Source: SVTX01 sp045132775 (GTDB taxonomy: Bacteria; Bacillota; Clostridia; Oscillospirales; CAG-272). From it: DNA of 5,562 bases. A model generated the notes under the pieces. It made no database searches. It worked only from the letters and a program-made list of their open reading frames with translations, and had not been told where the DNA came from. Both the position numbers and the translations under genes were made by a program. Positions 1 through 5,330 of the stretch are shown one piece after another. The stretch lies in assembly GCA_045132775.1 (NCBI GenBank), contig JBGUSX010000006.1:1-5562 (forward strand), written 5' to 3'. Position 1 is the stretch's first letter. The number at the start of each line of letters is the position of its first letter.

Positions 1-112
1 AGAAAATCGGAGGGCGTTTTCAAAGAAAACAATGAGGACCACGAAGTGGTGGTGGGAGAGTAACAAAGCAAAGTTACTTCCCTTGAAAATCGGCGGGAGC
101 AAGCCCCCGCCC
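1..112. repeat. Hairpin-rich intergenic segment, possible dispersed repeat
   Basis: No credible gene lies here. Four small hairpins follow one another: 16-21/25-30 (loop AAA), 38-42/46-50 (ACCAC-GAA-GTGGT), 59-64/73-78 (AGTAAC/GTTACT) and 92-97/106-111 (GGCGGG/CCCGCC). The 13-base string at 2-14 (GAAAATCGG then AGGG) recurs at 85-97 with one mismatch, an offset of 83 bases, so the window edge may cut a repeated unit. Dense hairpins without coding potential resemble dispersed intergenic repeats of clostridial genomes, but copy number cannot be judged from one window. The alternative is a structured RNA or the 3' end of a transcript entering from the left. Confidence 0.35.
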
Positions 113-164
113 TACGTTGTAGACCGTTCGCTATATTGCAATTTATCACATACCGCTTTTGACG

Positions 165-196
165 AAAAAACAGCGTAGGATTGTCGCCTGCGCTGT
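165..196 (-). terminator. Rho-independent terminator after the thioesterase gene
   Basis: Read on the minus strand, ACAGCG (191-196) pairs with CGCTGT (170-175). AGG (187-189) pairs with CCT (177-179) across a one-by-one mismatch, leaving a seven-base loop. A run of six T follows directly. The hairpin lies about 45 bases past the thioesterase stop codon, which is the right strand and place to end the fba-thioesterase transcript. The intervening bases are AT-rich and include the palindrome TGTATATATACA at 215-226. Confidence 0.75.
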
Positions 197-239
197 ATAA
201 ATATTCATTTTTTGTGTATATATACATTTTGTTTTTGCC

Positions 240-989
240 CTATTTTTCGAGCTTTACGACGGCTTCAAGGCAGGTCTCGCCCGACTCATTGAGAGTTCGG
301 ACAAACACCGTTCCGTCCTCCTGCATCTCGCTTCTGGTCACCGTCAAGGTCGCTCCGAGGTGCGATTCCTTGATATACGAGAGCGACATCGCCGCCACTC
401 TCCAAGTCTTCTCCTCGTCGGTCATTTCGCTGAGAAAGTCGCATATCATATCGGGATAATGCGTATTATTCATGTGCATATTGTAGTCGATATCCGAGTA
501 GGAGATCTTCCTTTTCCCCACCTCAAAAAGCTCGATTTCCTTTGAGATACGGGCTTTTTTGAGCAGCCTTTCGGGGTCTGTGGGCTCGTCGTAGTAAAAC
601 CTTTCCCTCAAAAAGTCGTAATTATCCGCCCTTACCATCACTTTTTTCTCAAGGTCGATAAGCACCCAGGTGCTTGATGCCTCCGCGACCTTTTCGCCAT
701 CTCTGATAATCTCAAAAAACCTTTGGAATATATAGCTTTTAGCCTCCTTGCACCAGGTTCTTACCTCTATATCCTCATAGGCGTGGAGGGGCTTATATAT
801 TCGCAGAGACAACGCGCCCAAAATGAACGCAAGCCCCTTTTCGTCCCTGAGTTTTTCAAGCGGCAACCCCGACTCTTCGCATTGACGGTTTGCCGTCTCC
901 TGCATATACTCCACGATCTTGGACGTGCGGACGTTTCGTCTTGCGTCTGTATCGTGCCAATTTGTCTTTATTTTCAAGGAAAATTTCAT
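240..989 (-). CDS. Acyl-ACP thioesterase, double-hotdog (FatA/FatB-like)
   Basis: Cytosolic enzyme that hydrolyses acyl-ACP to release free fatty acid and ACP. The 249-residue protein fits the bacterial family built of two hotdog domains. The N-terminal half has the opening WHDTDARRNVRTSKIVEYMQ (residues 11-30). The C-terminal half has SDIDYNMHMNNTHY (165-178), which matches the plant FatB motif and supplies D168, N170 and H172. YIKES at 205-209 aligns with plant YRREC, so E208 is kept while the cysteine is replaced by S209. ATG at 989 is chosen because family members begin close to the MKFSLKIKTN segment. A GTG at 1010 would add seven residues but lies inside a perfect inverted repeat. Neither start has a Shine-Dalgarno sequence at normal distance. 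The gene follows fba by 62 bases on the same strand and probably shares its transcript. Substrate chain length cannot be read from the sequence. Confidence 0.87.
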   Translation of the reverse strand: MKFSLKIKTNWHDTDARRNVRTSKIVEYMQETANRQCEESGLPLEKLRDEKGLAFILGALSLRIYKPLHAYEDIEVRTWCKEAKSYIFQRFFEIIRDGEKVAEASSTWVLIDLEKKVMVRADNYDFLRERFYYDEPTDPERLLKKARISKEIELFEVGKRKISYSDIDYNMHMNNTHYPDMICDFLSEMTDEEKTWRVAAMSLSYIKESHLGATLTVTRSEMQEDGTVFVRTLNESGETCLEAVVKLEK

Positions 990-1000
990 TTTTTCAAAAT

Positions 1001-1033
1001 TACGGGACACCGCAAAAAAAACAGTGTCCCGTA
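1001..1033 (-). promoter_or_regulatory. Perfect inverted repeat between fba and the thioesterase gene
   Basis: TACGGGACAC (1001-1010) and GTGTCCCGTA (1024-1033) form a perfect 10-bp stem with a 13-base loop. On the minus strand the loop holds eight T in a row. The 3' flank is ATTTTG, too weak for a confident terminator, although partial termination after fba is possible. The sequence ACGGAGA, a plausible ribosome binding site, abuts the 5' side of the stem (1034-1040). Only 11 bases separate the 3' side from the thioesterase ATG, so folding would bring the two together. Confidence 0.5.
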
Positions 1034-1051
1034 TCTCCGTTTTCGTTAAAA

Positions 1052-2011
1052 TTAAAGTGTGTTGTTCGATCCGAGAACGTTTACGATCTTGTGCTTGACC
1101 ATATTCTTGACCTCTGTACGAGCTACGGAGAGGTAGCCGCGGGGGTCGAATATCGAAGGATCGTTGTTGAATACGCGGCGGATTCCCGCGGTCATTGCAA
1201 GACGGATATCCGAGTCGATATTGATCTTACATACAGCCATCTTTGCAGCCTGTCTGAGCTGCTCCTCGGGGATACCGACAGCGTCGGGAAGCTTACCGCC
1301 CAAGGAATTGATCTCTGCTACAAACTCCTGGGGAACGCTGGACGCGCCGTGAAGAACGATCGGGAACTCGGGGAGTCTCTTTTCGATCTCGGCAAGAATA
1401 TCGAAGCGGAGCGGAGGGGGAACGAGGATTCCCTTCTCGTTTCTTGTGCACTGCTTGGGAGTGAACTTATATGCTCCGTGGGAGGTACCGATAGAAATAG
1501 CAAGCGAGTCAACGCCTGTTCTGTTTACAAAGTCCTCAACCTCCTCGGGACGGGTATAGGAGGAGTGCTCTGCAACCACGTCATCCTCAACGCCTGCAAG
1601 GACTCCGAGCTCACCCTCAACGACTACGCCGTGAGCGTGTGCGTACTCAACTACCTTCTTTGTGAGTGCTACGTTATCCTCGTATGCGTGGTGAGATCCG
1701 TCGATCATTACCGATGTGAAGCCACCGTCGATACAAGCCTTACAGATCTCGAAATCTGCCCCGTGGTCAAGGTGAAGTGCAAGGTCAACGCCGCTGTCCT
1801 TTACTGCCGCCTGAGCAAGTGCTAAAAGATACTCGTGCTTCGCGTACTTACGTGCGCCTGCGGATACCTGAAGGATTACGGGAGACTGTGTCTCCTCTGC
1901 TGCCTCGGTGATCGCCTGGATGATCTCCATATTGTTGATGTTGAAGGCTCCGATAGCATAACCGCCCGCATAAGCCTTCTTGAACATTTCCTTTGTTGTT
2001 ACAAGTGCCAT
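1052..2011 (-). CDS. fba: Class II fructose-1,6-bisphosphate aldolase
   Basis: Zinc-dependent cytosolic enzyme of glycolysis and gluconeogenesis that interconverts fructose-1,6-bisphosphate with dihydroxyacetone phosphate and glyceraldehyde-3-phosphate. The 319-residue TIM barrel shows the family landmarks in order: GAFNINNME (21-29), LDHG with catalytic D82 and zinc ligand H83, IDGSHHAYEDN (103-113), VEGELG around E134, GTSHGAYK with zinc ligand H178, VLHGASSVP with zinc ligand H221, and KINIDSD (262-268), which contacts substrate phosphate. The sequence supports the F1,6BP enzyme over the related tagatose-bisphosphate aldolases, but that split is fine. ATG at 2011 follows AAAGGGA at about 8 bases. 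A strong promoter lies upstream at 2077-2105, and no good terminator separates the gene from the thioesterase downstream. Confidence 0.96.
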   Translation of the reverse strand: MALVTTKEMFKKAYAGGYAIGAFNINNMEIIQAITEAAEETQSPVILQVSAGARKYAKHEYLLALAQAAVKDSGVDLALHLDHGADFEICKACIDGGFTSVMIDGSHHAYEDNVALTKKVVEYAHAHGVVVEGELGVLAGVEDDVVAEHSSYTRPEEVEDFVNRTGVDSLAISIGTSHGAYKFTPKQCTRNEKGILVPPPLRFDILAEIEKRLPEFPIVLHGASSVPQEFVAEINSLGGKLPDAVGIPEEQLRQAAKMAVCKINIDSDIRLAMTAGIRRVFNNDPSIFDPRGYLSVARTEVKNMVKHKIVNVLGSNNTL

Positions 2012-2076
2012 TTTCTGTTCCCTTTCATATTTCGCCGCTCTTAAGCTGAAGTCGGCTCTTTTTTTCTAACACAGCT

Positions 2077-2105
2077 ATTGTACCACAAACTCTCCTTAAA
2101 ATCAA
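2077..2105 (-). promoter_or_regulatory. Sigma-A-type promoter of fba
   Basis: On the minus strand TTGATT (2100-2105) and TACAAT (2077-2082) are separated by exactly 17 bp. Upstream of the -35 box, 2120-2135 is almost pure A/T, with A-runs on the minus strand like an UP element. The predicted start near 2070 gives a leader of about 58 bases. The 8-bp arms CGGCTCTT (2053-2060) and AAGAGCCG (2104-2111) bracket the promoter as an inverted repeat. Confidence 0.8.
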
Positions 2106-2165
2106 GAGCCGCGCGAAGATTTTTGTTAATTTTTTGTCGATTTTCCGCTCTTGTTTCATCTAAAA

Positions 2166-2200
2166 ATCGGTTATTCGACAAAAAATGTCGAATAACCGAT
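2166..2200 (-). terminator. Rho-independent terminator of mazF
   Basis: ATCGGTTATTCGACA (2166-2180) pairs perfectly with TGTCGAATAACCGAT (2186-2200), a 15-bp stem with a five-base loop. Read on the minus strand, it starts 4 bases after the mazF stop and ends in ATTTTTAG. It separates mazF from the fba promoter, so fba expression should be largely independent of mazF. There is no T-run on the plus-strand side. Confidence 0.85.
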
Positions 2201-2204
2201 CATC

Positions 2205-2702
2205 TTACCCCAAAAGTCCTCCGTTATTCTCTTCGGTCGCGCGCGACGCGACCGCGCCACCATCGTGGGTAGCGACCGCTCCACCATCATGGGTGGCTAC
2301 CGCTCCGTTGCTGTGAGTTGCCACCGCGTCACCGTCATAAGCCTCGGGTGCCTGACCGAGACCGAAGCTTATTGCGATCGCATTATCGACACGGTTCATG
2401 ACCGCTCCGTCAAGGTGTCCCATCCTCTCCTTGAGTCTTCTTTTATCAAGCGTTCTTATCTGCTCGAGAAGCACCACTGAATCCTTGGAGAGCCCAACTC
2501 GGTCCGCGTGGATATCGATATGGGTTGGTAGCCTCGCCTTTCCCATTCTCGAGGTTATGGCGGCGGCTATGACGGTCGGGCTGTATTTATTTCCCACGTC
2601 GTTCTGTATTATCAGCACGGGGCGGAGTCCTCCCTGCTCGCTTCCGACTACGGGACTTAAGTCTGCGTAAAATATATCTCCTCGTTTTATATTCGGTAAC
2701 AT
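2205..2702 (-). CDS. mazF: MazF/PemK-family endoribonuclease toxin with C-terminal repeat tail
   Basis: Sequence-specific mRNA interferase of the MazF (EndoA/NdoA) type, acting in the cytosol as a dimer. Residues 1-115 form the complete family fold: KRGDIFYADLSPVVGSEQGG (6-25), RPVLIIQND (27-35), the AAAIT strand (46-50), LPTHIDI (58-64) and VVLLEQIRTLDK (76-87). R27 and T50 match the catalytic pair R25/T48 of Bacillus subtilis MazF. Typical members are about 115-120 residues; this one has 165. The extra tail holds four 8-residue repeats of AVATHDGG type (125-156). ATG at 2702 follows AGGAAAGGAAAG at a proper distance. No antitoxin gene precedes it: the divergent serC operon begins there instead. 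The cleavage motif cannot be inferred from sequence, although B. subtilis MazF cuts UACAU. The gene has its own promoter and terminator. Confidence 0.93.
   Translation of the reverse strand: MLPNIKRGDIFYADLSPVVGSEQGGLRPVLIIQNDVGNKYSPTVIAAAITSRMGKARLPTHIDIHADRVGLSKDSVVLLEQIRTLDKRRLKERMGHLDGAVMNRVDNAIAISFGLGQAPEAYDGDAVATHSNGAVATHDGGAVATHDGGAVASRATEENNGGLLG
2235..2330 (-). repeat. Four 24-bp in-frame tandem repeats in the mazF 3' end
   Basis: The units are 2307-2330, 2283-2306, 2259-2282 and 2235-2258. They encode DAVATHSN, GAVATHDG, GAVATHDG and GAVASRAT. The two middle units agree at 21 of 24 bases; the outer ones are diverged (about 12 and 14 of 24 against their neighbour). Within the last unit GGTCGCG (2235-2241) and CGCGACC (2247-2253) form a GC-rich hairpin about 30 bases before the stop codon. 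Confidence 0.85.
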
Positions 2703-2801
2703 TGCACTTTCCTTTCCTGTGCGTAAAGATCTCTTCGGAGTCTATTCTTGACACCGTTTTGGCTTCTTTAAACACACAAGGGGAATTTCTATGCTTTTTT
2801 T

Positions 2802-2815
2802 GGAGGATCTCCTCC
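2802..2815 (-). promoter_or_regulatory. Hairpin with a perfect Shine-Dalgarno sequence at the mazF mRNA 5' end
   Basis: On the minus strand AAAGGAGG is followed by AGAT and CCTCC, so GGAGG (2811-2815) pairs with CCTCC (2802-2806) around a four-base loop. The predicted mazF transcript starts near 2817, which puts this hairpin at its very 5' end, about 100 bases before the mazF start codon. No start codon with a useful frame lies 5-10 bases downstream. Seven A follow instead of T, so it is not a terminator for mazF. Confidence 0.45.
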
Positions 2816-2823
2816 TTTATCAT

Positions 2824-2851
2824 ATTATGCCCATCCACGCCCCTTTGACAA
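2824..2851 (-). promoter_or_regulatory. Probable sigma-A-type promoter of mazF
   Basis: On the minus strand TTGTCA (2846-2851) and CATAAT (2824-2829) are separated by 16 bp. Each differs from consensus at one or two positions. The predicted start near 2817 leaves a leader of about 115 bases before the mazF ATG. The -35 box overlaps the first TTTGACAA motif (2844-2851), so a factor binding that motif could control mazF. Confidence 0.6.
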
Positions 2852-2931
2852 GCCCTTTTCCCCGCCCTCATTACTGTATTATTTGACAAAAAGCCAATCA
2901 CGAAAAGAAAGAATGTGTGACTTTTGACAAA
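2844..2931. repeat. Three direct copies of TTTGACAA, near-palindromic
   Basis: TTTGACAA occurs at 2844-2851, 2882-2889 and 2923-2930, that is at intervals of 38 and 41 bp. The second and third copies extend to TTTGACAAA, a 9-bp palindrome about a central base. A weaker relative, ATTGACTA, at 2967-2974 covers the serC -35 box at a further 44 bp. The copies may be operator sites between the two promoters. They may also only reflect the AT-rich context or decayed -35 elements, because none of the first three has a convincing plus-strand -10 box. Confidence 0.4.
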
Positions 2932-2967
2932 CTTTAACGATTTAGCACTTTAATTCACTAAAATCTA

Positions 2968-2996
2968 TTGACTAAAAAGATTTTTGGGATTATAAT
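2968..2996 (+). promoter_or_regulatory. Strong sigma-A-type promoter of serC-serA
   Basis: TTGACT (2968-2973) and a perfect TATAAT (2991-2996) are separated by 17 bp. Transcription should start near 3003 and give a leader of about 60 bases. The promoter shows that an in-frame TTG at 2968 cannot be the serC start codon, since it is the -35 box itself. Confidence 0.88.
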
Positions 2997-3008
2997 ATGT
3001 GTATTCTA

Positions 3009-3047
3009 TTTCGTCTTGCGACGAAAAATTTTAACTATCGAAGATAG
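3009..3047 (+). promoter_or_regulatory. Two adjacent hairpins in the serC leader
   Basis: TTTCGTC (3009-3015) pairs with GACGAAA (3020-3026) around TTGC. CTATC (3035-3039) pairs with GATAG (3043-3047) around GAA. Both lie between the predicted transcription start and the GGAG ribosome binding site at 3053-3056. They may shape access to that site or stabilise the 5' end. The leader is far too short for a T-box or known serine-pathway riboswitch, and no T-run follows either hairpin apart from TTTT at 3029-3032. Confidence 0.45.
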
Positions 3048-3063
3048 AGAACGGAGAACGATT

Positions 3064-4161
3064 ATGAACAGAGTTTTTAACTTTTCAGCAGGCCCCTCCA
3101 TGCTTCCCATGCCCGTACTTGAAAAAGCAGCGAGTGAGCTTGTTTGCTACGGGAATTCAGGAATGTCGGTCATGGAGATGAGCCATCGATCTCCCGACTA
3201 TGAGGCTATAATCAAAAAGGCAGAGGCTGACCTCCGCGAGATCATGAACATCCCCGACAACTACAAGGTGCTCTTCCTTCAGGGCGGCGCGTCCACACAG
3301 TTTGCATCGGTTGCGCTCAACCTCATCAACCGCTCCCCCTCAAAGAAGGGTCTTTATGCCGTTTCGGGTCAGTTCTCGGGCAAGGCATATAAGGAAGCCG
3401 TCAAGATGGGCCTCAATGCAAAGTGCATTGCTACGACCAAGGACGACAACTTTGATCACGTGCCCGTGATAACCAAGGATATGGTCGATCAGGATGCTTC
3501 CTACCTCCACATCTGCTTTAACAACACGATCTACGGCACAAAGTACGGCTACATCCCCGATTGCGGCGACGTTCCGCTTGTTGCCGACATGTCCTCCTGC
3601 ATTATCTCGGAGCCTGTTGACGTTTCAAAATTCGGCGTTATTTACGCAGGTGCGCAGAAGAACATGGCTCCCGCAGGTCTTACTCTCGTCATCGTGCGTG
3701 AGGATCTTCTCGGTCTTTGCGACGAGACCGTCCCCACGATGCTTGATTGGAAGACTATGGCGGATAACGACTCGATGTACAACACCCCTCCATGCTACGC
3801 GATATATATGGCGGGCTTGGTTTACGAGTGGATAGCAGAGCTCGGCGGTCTTGACGTTATGAAGGAGATGAACGTAAAGAAGGCGAAGCTTCTCTACGAT
3901 TATCTCGATTCCCAGGACTACTATTTTGCTCCCGTAAAGGCGGACTCACGCTCTATGATGAACGTTACCTTCGTTACGGGTGACGCTGATCTTGACAAAA
4001 AATTTGCTTCTGAGGCTGCTGCTGCGGGACTCAAGAACCTCAAGGGTCACAGAAGCGTTGGCGGTATGCGCGCTTCGATCTACAACGCTATGCCATACGA
4101 GGGCGTTGAGGCACTCGTTGCATTCATGAAGAAATTTGCACAGGAGAATCCCAAAAAATGA
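3064..4161 (+). CDS. serC: Phosphoserine aminotransferase
   Basis: PLP-dependent cytosolic enzyme that transfers an amino group from glutamate to 3-phosphohydroxypyruvate, giving phosphoserine; many members also serve vitamin B6 synthesis. The 365-residue protein is full length. Visible landmarks are NFSAGPSMLP (6-15), SHRS with phosphate-contacting H41 and R42, QGGAST at 73-78 that holds the PLP phosphate, FNNTIYGT (152-159), ADMSS with D175 under the PLP ring, GAQKN with Schiff-base lysine K199, and the C-terminal signature GHRSVGGMRASIYNAMP (328-344). ATG at 3064 is chosen because it begins the conserved MNRVFNFSAGP segment and follows GGAG at 7 bases. The in-frame extension to 2968 would run through the promoter. 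The stop overlaps the serA start as ATGA, so the two genes are probably translationally coupled. Confidence 0.97.
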   Translation: MNRVFNFSAGPSMLPMPVLEKAASELVCYGNSGMSVMEMSHRSPDYEAIIKKAEADLREIMNIPDNYKVLFLQGGASTQFASVALNLINRSPSKKGLYAVSGQFSGKAYKEAVKMGLNAKCIATTKDDNFDHVPVITKDMVDQDASYLHICFNNTIYGTKYGYIPDCGDVPLVADMSSCIISEPVDVSKFGVIYAGAQKNMAPAGLTLVIVREDLLGLCDETVPTMLDWKTMADNDSMYNTPPCYAIYMAGLVYEWIAELGGLDVMKEMNVKKAKLLYDYLDSQDYYFAPVKADSRSMMNVTFVTGDADLDKKFASEAAAAGLKNLKGHRSVGGMRASIYNAMPYEGVEALVAFMKKFAQENPKK

Positions 4162-5312
4162 AAAACATAAAGCTTCTCAATAAGATCGCAAAGGTCGGCA
4201 CGGATAAGCTCGACCGAAATCTTTTCAACGTGGGCGAGGATATTGAGTCTCCCCACGGAATCATGGTTCGTTCCGCAAATATGCTCGATATGGAATTCAA
4301 TCCCGAGCTCCGCGCGATCGCGCGTGCAGGTGCGGGTGTAAACAACATTCCGATCGACCGCTGTACCGAGGCGGGAATCGTTGTTTTCAACACTCCCGGT
4401 GCGAATGCGAACGCTGTAAAAGAGCTCGTCATCTGCGGACTTATGCTCGCATCGCGTGACGTTGTCGGCGGCATCAAGTGGGCATCTACTCTCACCGAGG
4501 ACGTTGCAAAGCAGGTCGAAAAGGGTAAATCAAAGTTTGCGGGAGTCGAGGTCAGAGGCAAGACTCTCGGAGTCATCGGTCTCGGTGCTATCGGCGGTAT
4601 GGTCGCAAACACCGCAGTTCATCTCCACATGGACGTTATCGGCTGTGACCCTTATCTTTCCGTTGAGGGTGCCTGGAACCTCAATCACCACGTAAACAAG
4701 GCGGCAACCTACGACGACGTATATGCATCCTCCGACTATATCACCCTTCACGTTCCCTCGACCCCCACGACAAAGGGCATGATCAACAAGGAGACAATTG
4801 CCAAGATGAAGGACGGTGTTCGCATCCTCAACTTCTCGCGCGCCGATCTCGTTGTTGCATCTGATCTCAAGGAAGCACTTGAATCGGGCAAGGTCACGGC
4901 ATACGTGACCGACTTCCCGACCGAAGAGGTGATCGGCACCCCCGGTGTCGTTGCTATCCCACACCTCGGCGCATCGACCGAGGAGAGCGAGGACAACTGC
5001 GCCGTTATGGCGGCTATGGAGCTCTCCGACTACATTGCAAACGGCAACATCAAAAACAGCGTTAACTTCCCCGCCATCTCAATGCCGAGAAGTACAGACT
5101 GCCGTCTCTGTGTTCTTCACAGAAACGTCCCCTCGATGCTTGCAAAATTCACCTCTCTCTGCTCCGAGCAGGGCATCAACATCGAGAATATGACGTCCAA
5201 GTCTCGCGGTGAGATCGCGTACACTCTTCTTGACGTAAACGGCAAGCCCGCAGATACTTCTATCGACGCGCTCAAGTCACTTGACTCCGTCCTTCGCGTC
5301 CGTGTCATCTGA
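4158..5312 (+). CDS. serA: D-3-phosphoglycerate dehydrogenase with ACT domain
   Basis: NAD-dependent cytosolic enzyme that oxidises 3-phosphoglycerate to 3-phosphohydroxypyruvate, the committed step of serine synthesis and the substrate source for SerC. The 384-residue length fits the short class lacking the intervening domain. Features in order: substrate loop ARAGAGVNNIPID (55-67), NTPGANANAVKEL (78-90), the Rossmann motif GLGAIG (141-146) with D164 at the end of the second strand favouring NAD, catalytic R228 in NFSRADLV, an acidic pair E256/E257 for the catalytic Glu, and catalytic H269 in IPHLGAST. The usual Gly after the catalytic Arg is Ala. Residues from about 316 form an ACT domain; H321, N323 and N341 match the serine-binding residues of Escherichia coli SerA, which predicts feedback inhibition by serine. 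AGGAG at 4142-4146 lies 11 bases before the ATG, and the start overlaps serC by 4 bases. Confidence 0.96.
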   Translation: MKNIKLLNKIAKVGTDKLDRNLFNVGEDIESPHGIMVRSANMLDMEFNPELRAIARAGAGVNNIPIDRCTEAGIVVFNTPGANANAVKELVICGLMLASRDVVGGIKWASTLTEDVAKQVEKGKSKFAGVEVRGKTLGVIGLGAIGGMVANTAVHLHMDVIGCDPYLSVEGAWNLNHHVNKAATYDDVYASSDYITLHVPSTPTTKGMINKETIAKMKDGVRILNFSRADLVVASDLKEALESGKVTAYVTDFPTEEVIGTPGVVAIPHLGASTEESEDNCAVMAAMELSDYIANGNIKNSVNFPAISMPRSTDCRLCVLHRNVPSMLAKFTSLCSEQGINIENMTSKSRGEIAYTLLDVNGKPADTSIDALKSLDSVLRVRVI

Positions 5313-5330
5313 TAGTTACCGTTTATATAT

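Larger units (their letters stand above)
2703..3063. other. Divergent intergenic region between mazF and serC
   Basis: These 361 bases hold no supported gene. They contain the mazF leader and promoter on the minus strand (2703-2851), a stretch with repeated TTTGACAA motifs (2844-2931), and the serC promoter and leader on the plus strand (2968-3063). The minus-strand frame at 2587-2901 is open but lacks a ribosome binding site, overlaps mazF and resembles no MazE-type antitoxin. Confidence 0.7.

Noticed and set aside
890..1825. A 311-codon plus-strand open frame opposite fba
   Set aside because: It is antisense to a certain fba gene, its product resembles nothing recognisable, and its openness follows from the codon bias of fba.
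2235..2330. CRISPR-like array
   Set aside because: The units are contiguous 24-bp tandem repeats without spacers and stay in frame within mazF.
2802..2815. GGAGG/CCTCC hairpin as a terminator
   Set aside because: On the minus strand it is followed by A-runs, and on the plus strand only by TTTATC with no gene ending just upstream.
2587..2901. Minus-strand open frame upstream of and overlapping mazF, considered as an antitoxin
   Set aside because: Its internal ATG at 2823 lies within the predicted -10 region, so it would not be on the mazF transcript. The product is basic and low-complexity toward its end, unlike MazE or EndoAI, and most of its far end is mazF in another frame.
2924..2955. 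TTGACA at 2924 as an additional serC promoter
   Set aside because: No acceptable -10 box lies 16-18 bp downstream; the nearest TTTAAT is at 20 bp, and the 2968-2996 promoter is much better.
2997..3047. Short leader-peptide frame (16 codons from ATG at 2997) before serC
   Set aside because: The ATG directly follows the -10 box and precedes the predicted transcription start, there is no ribosome site, and the peptide has no serine run.
4124..4612. 162-codon minus-strand frame and other frames inside serC and serA
   Set aside because: They are shadows of two clearly identified genes and lack ribosome sites and recognisable domains.
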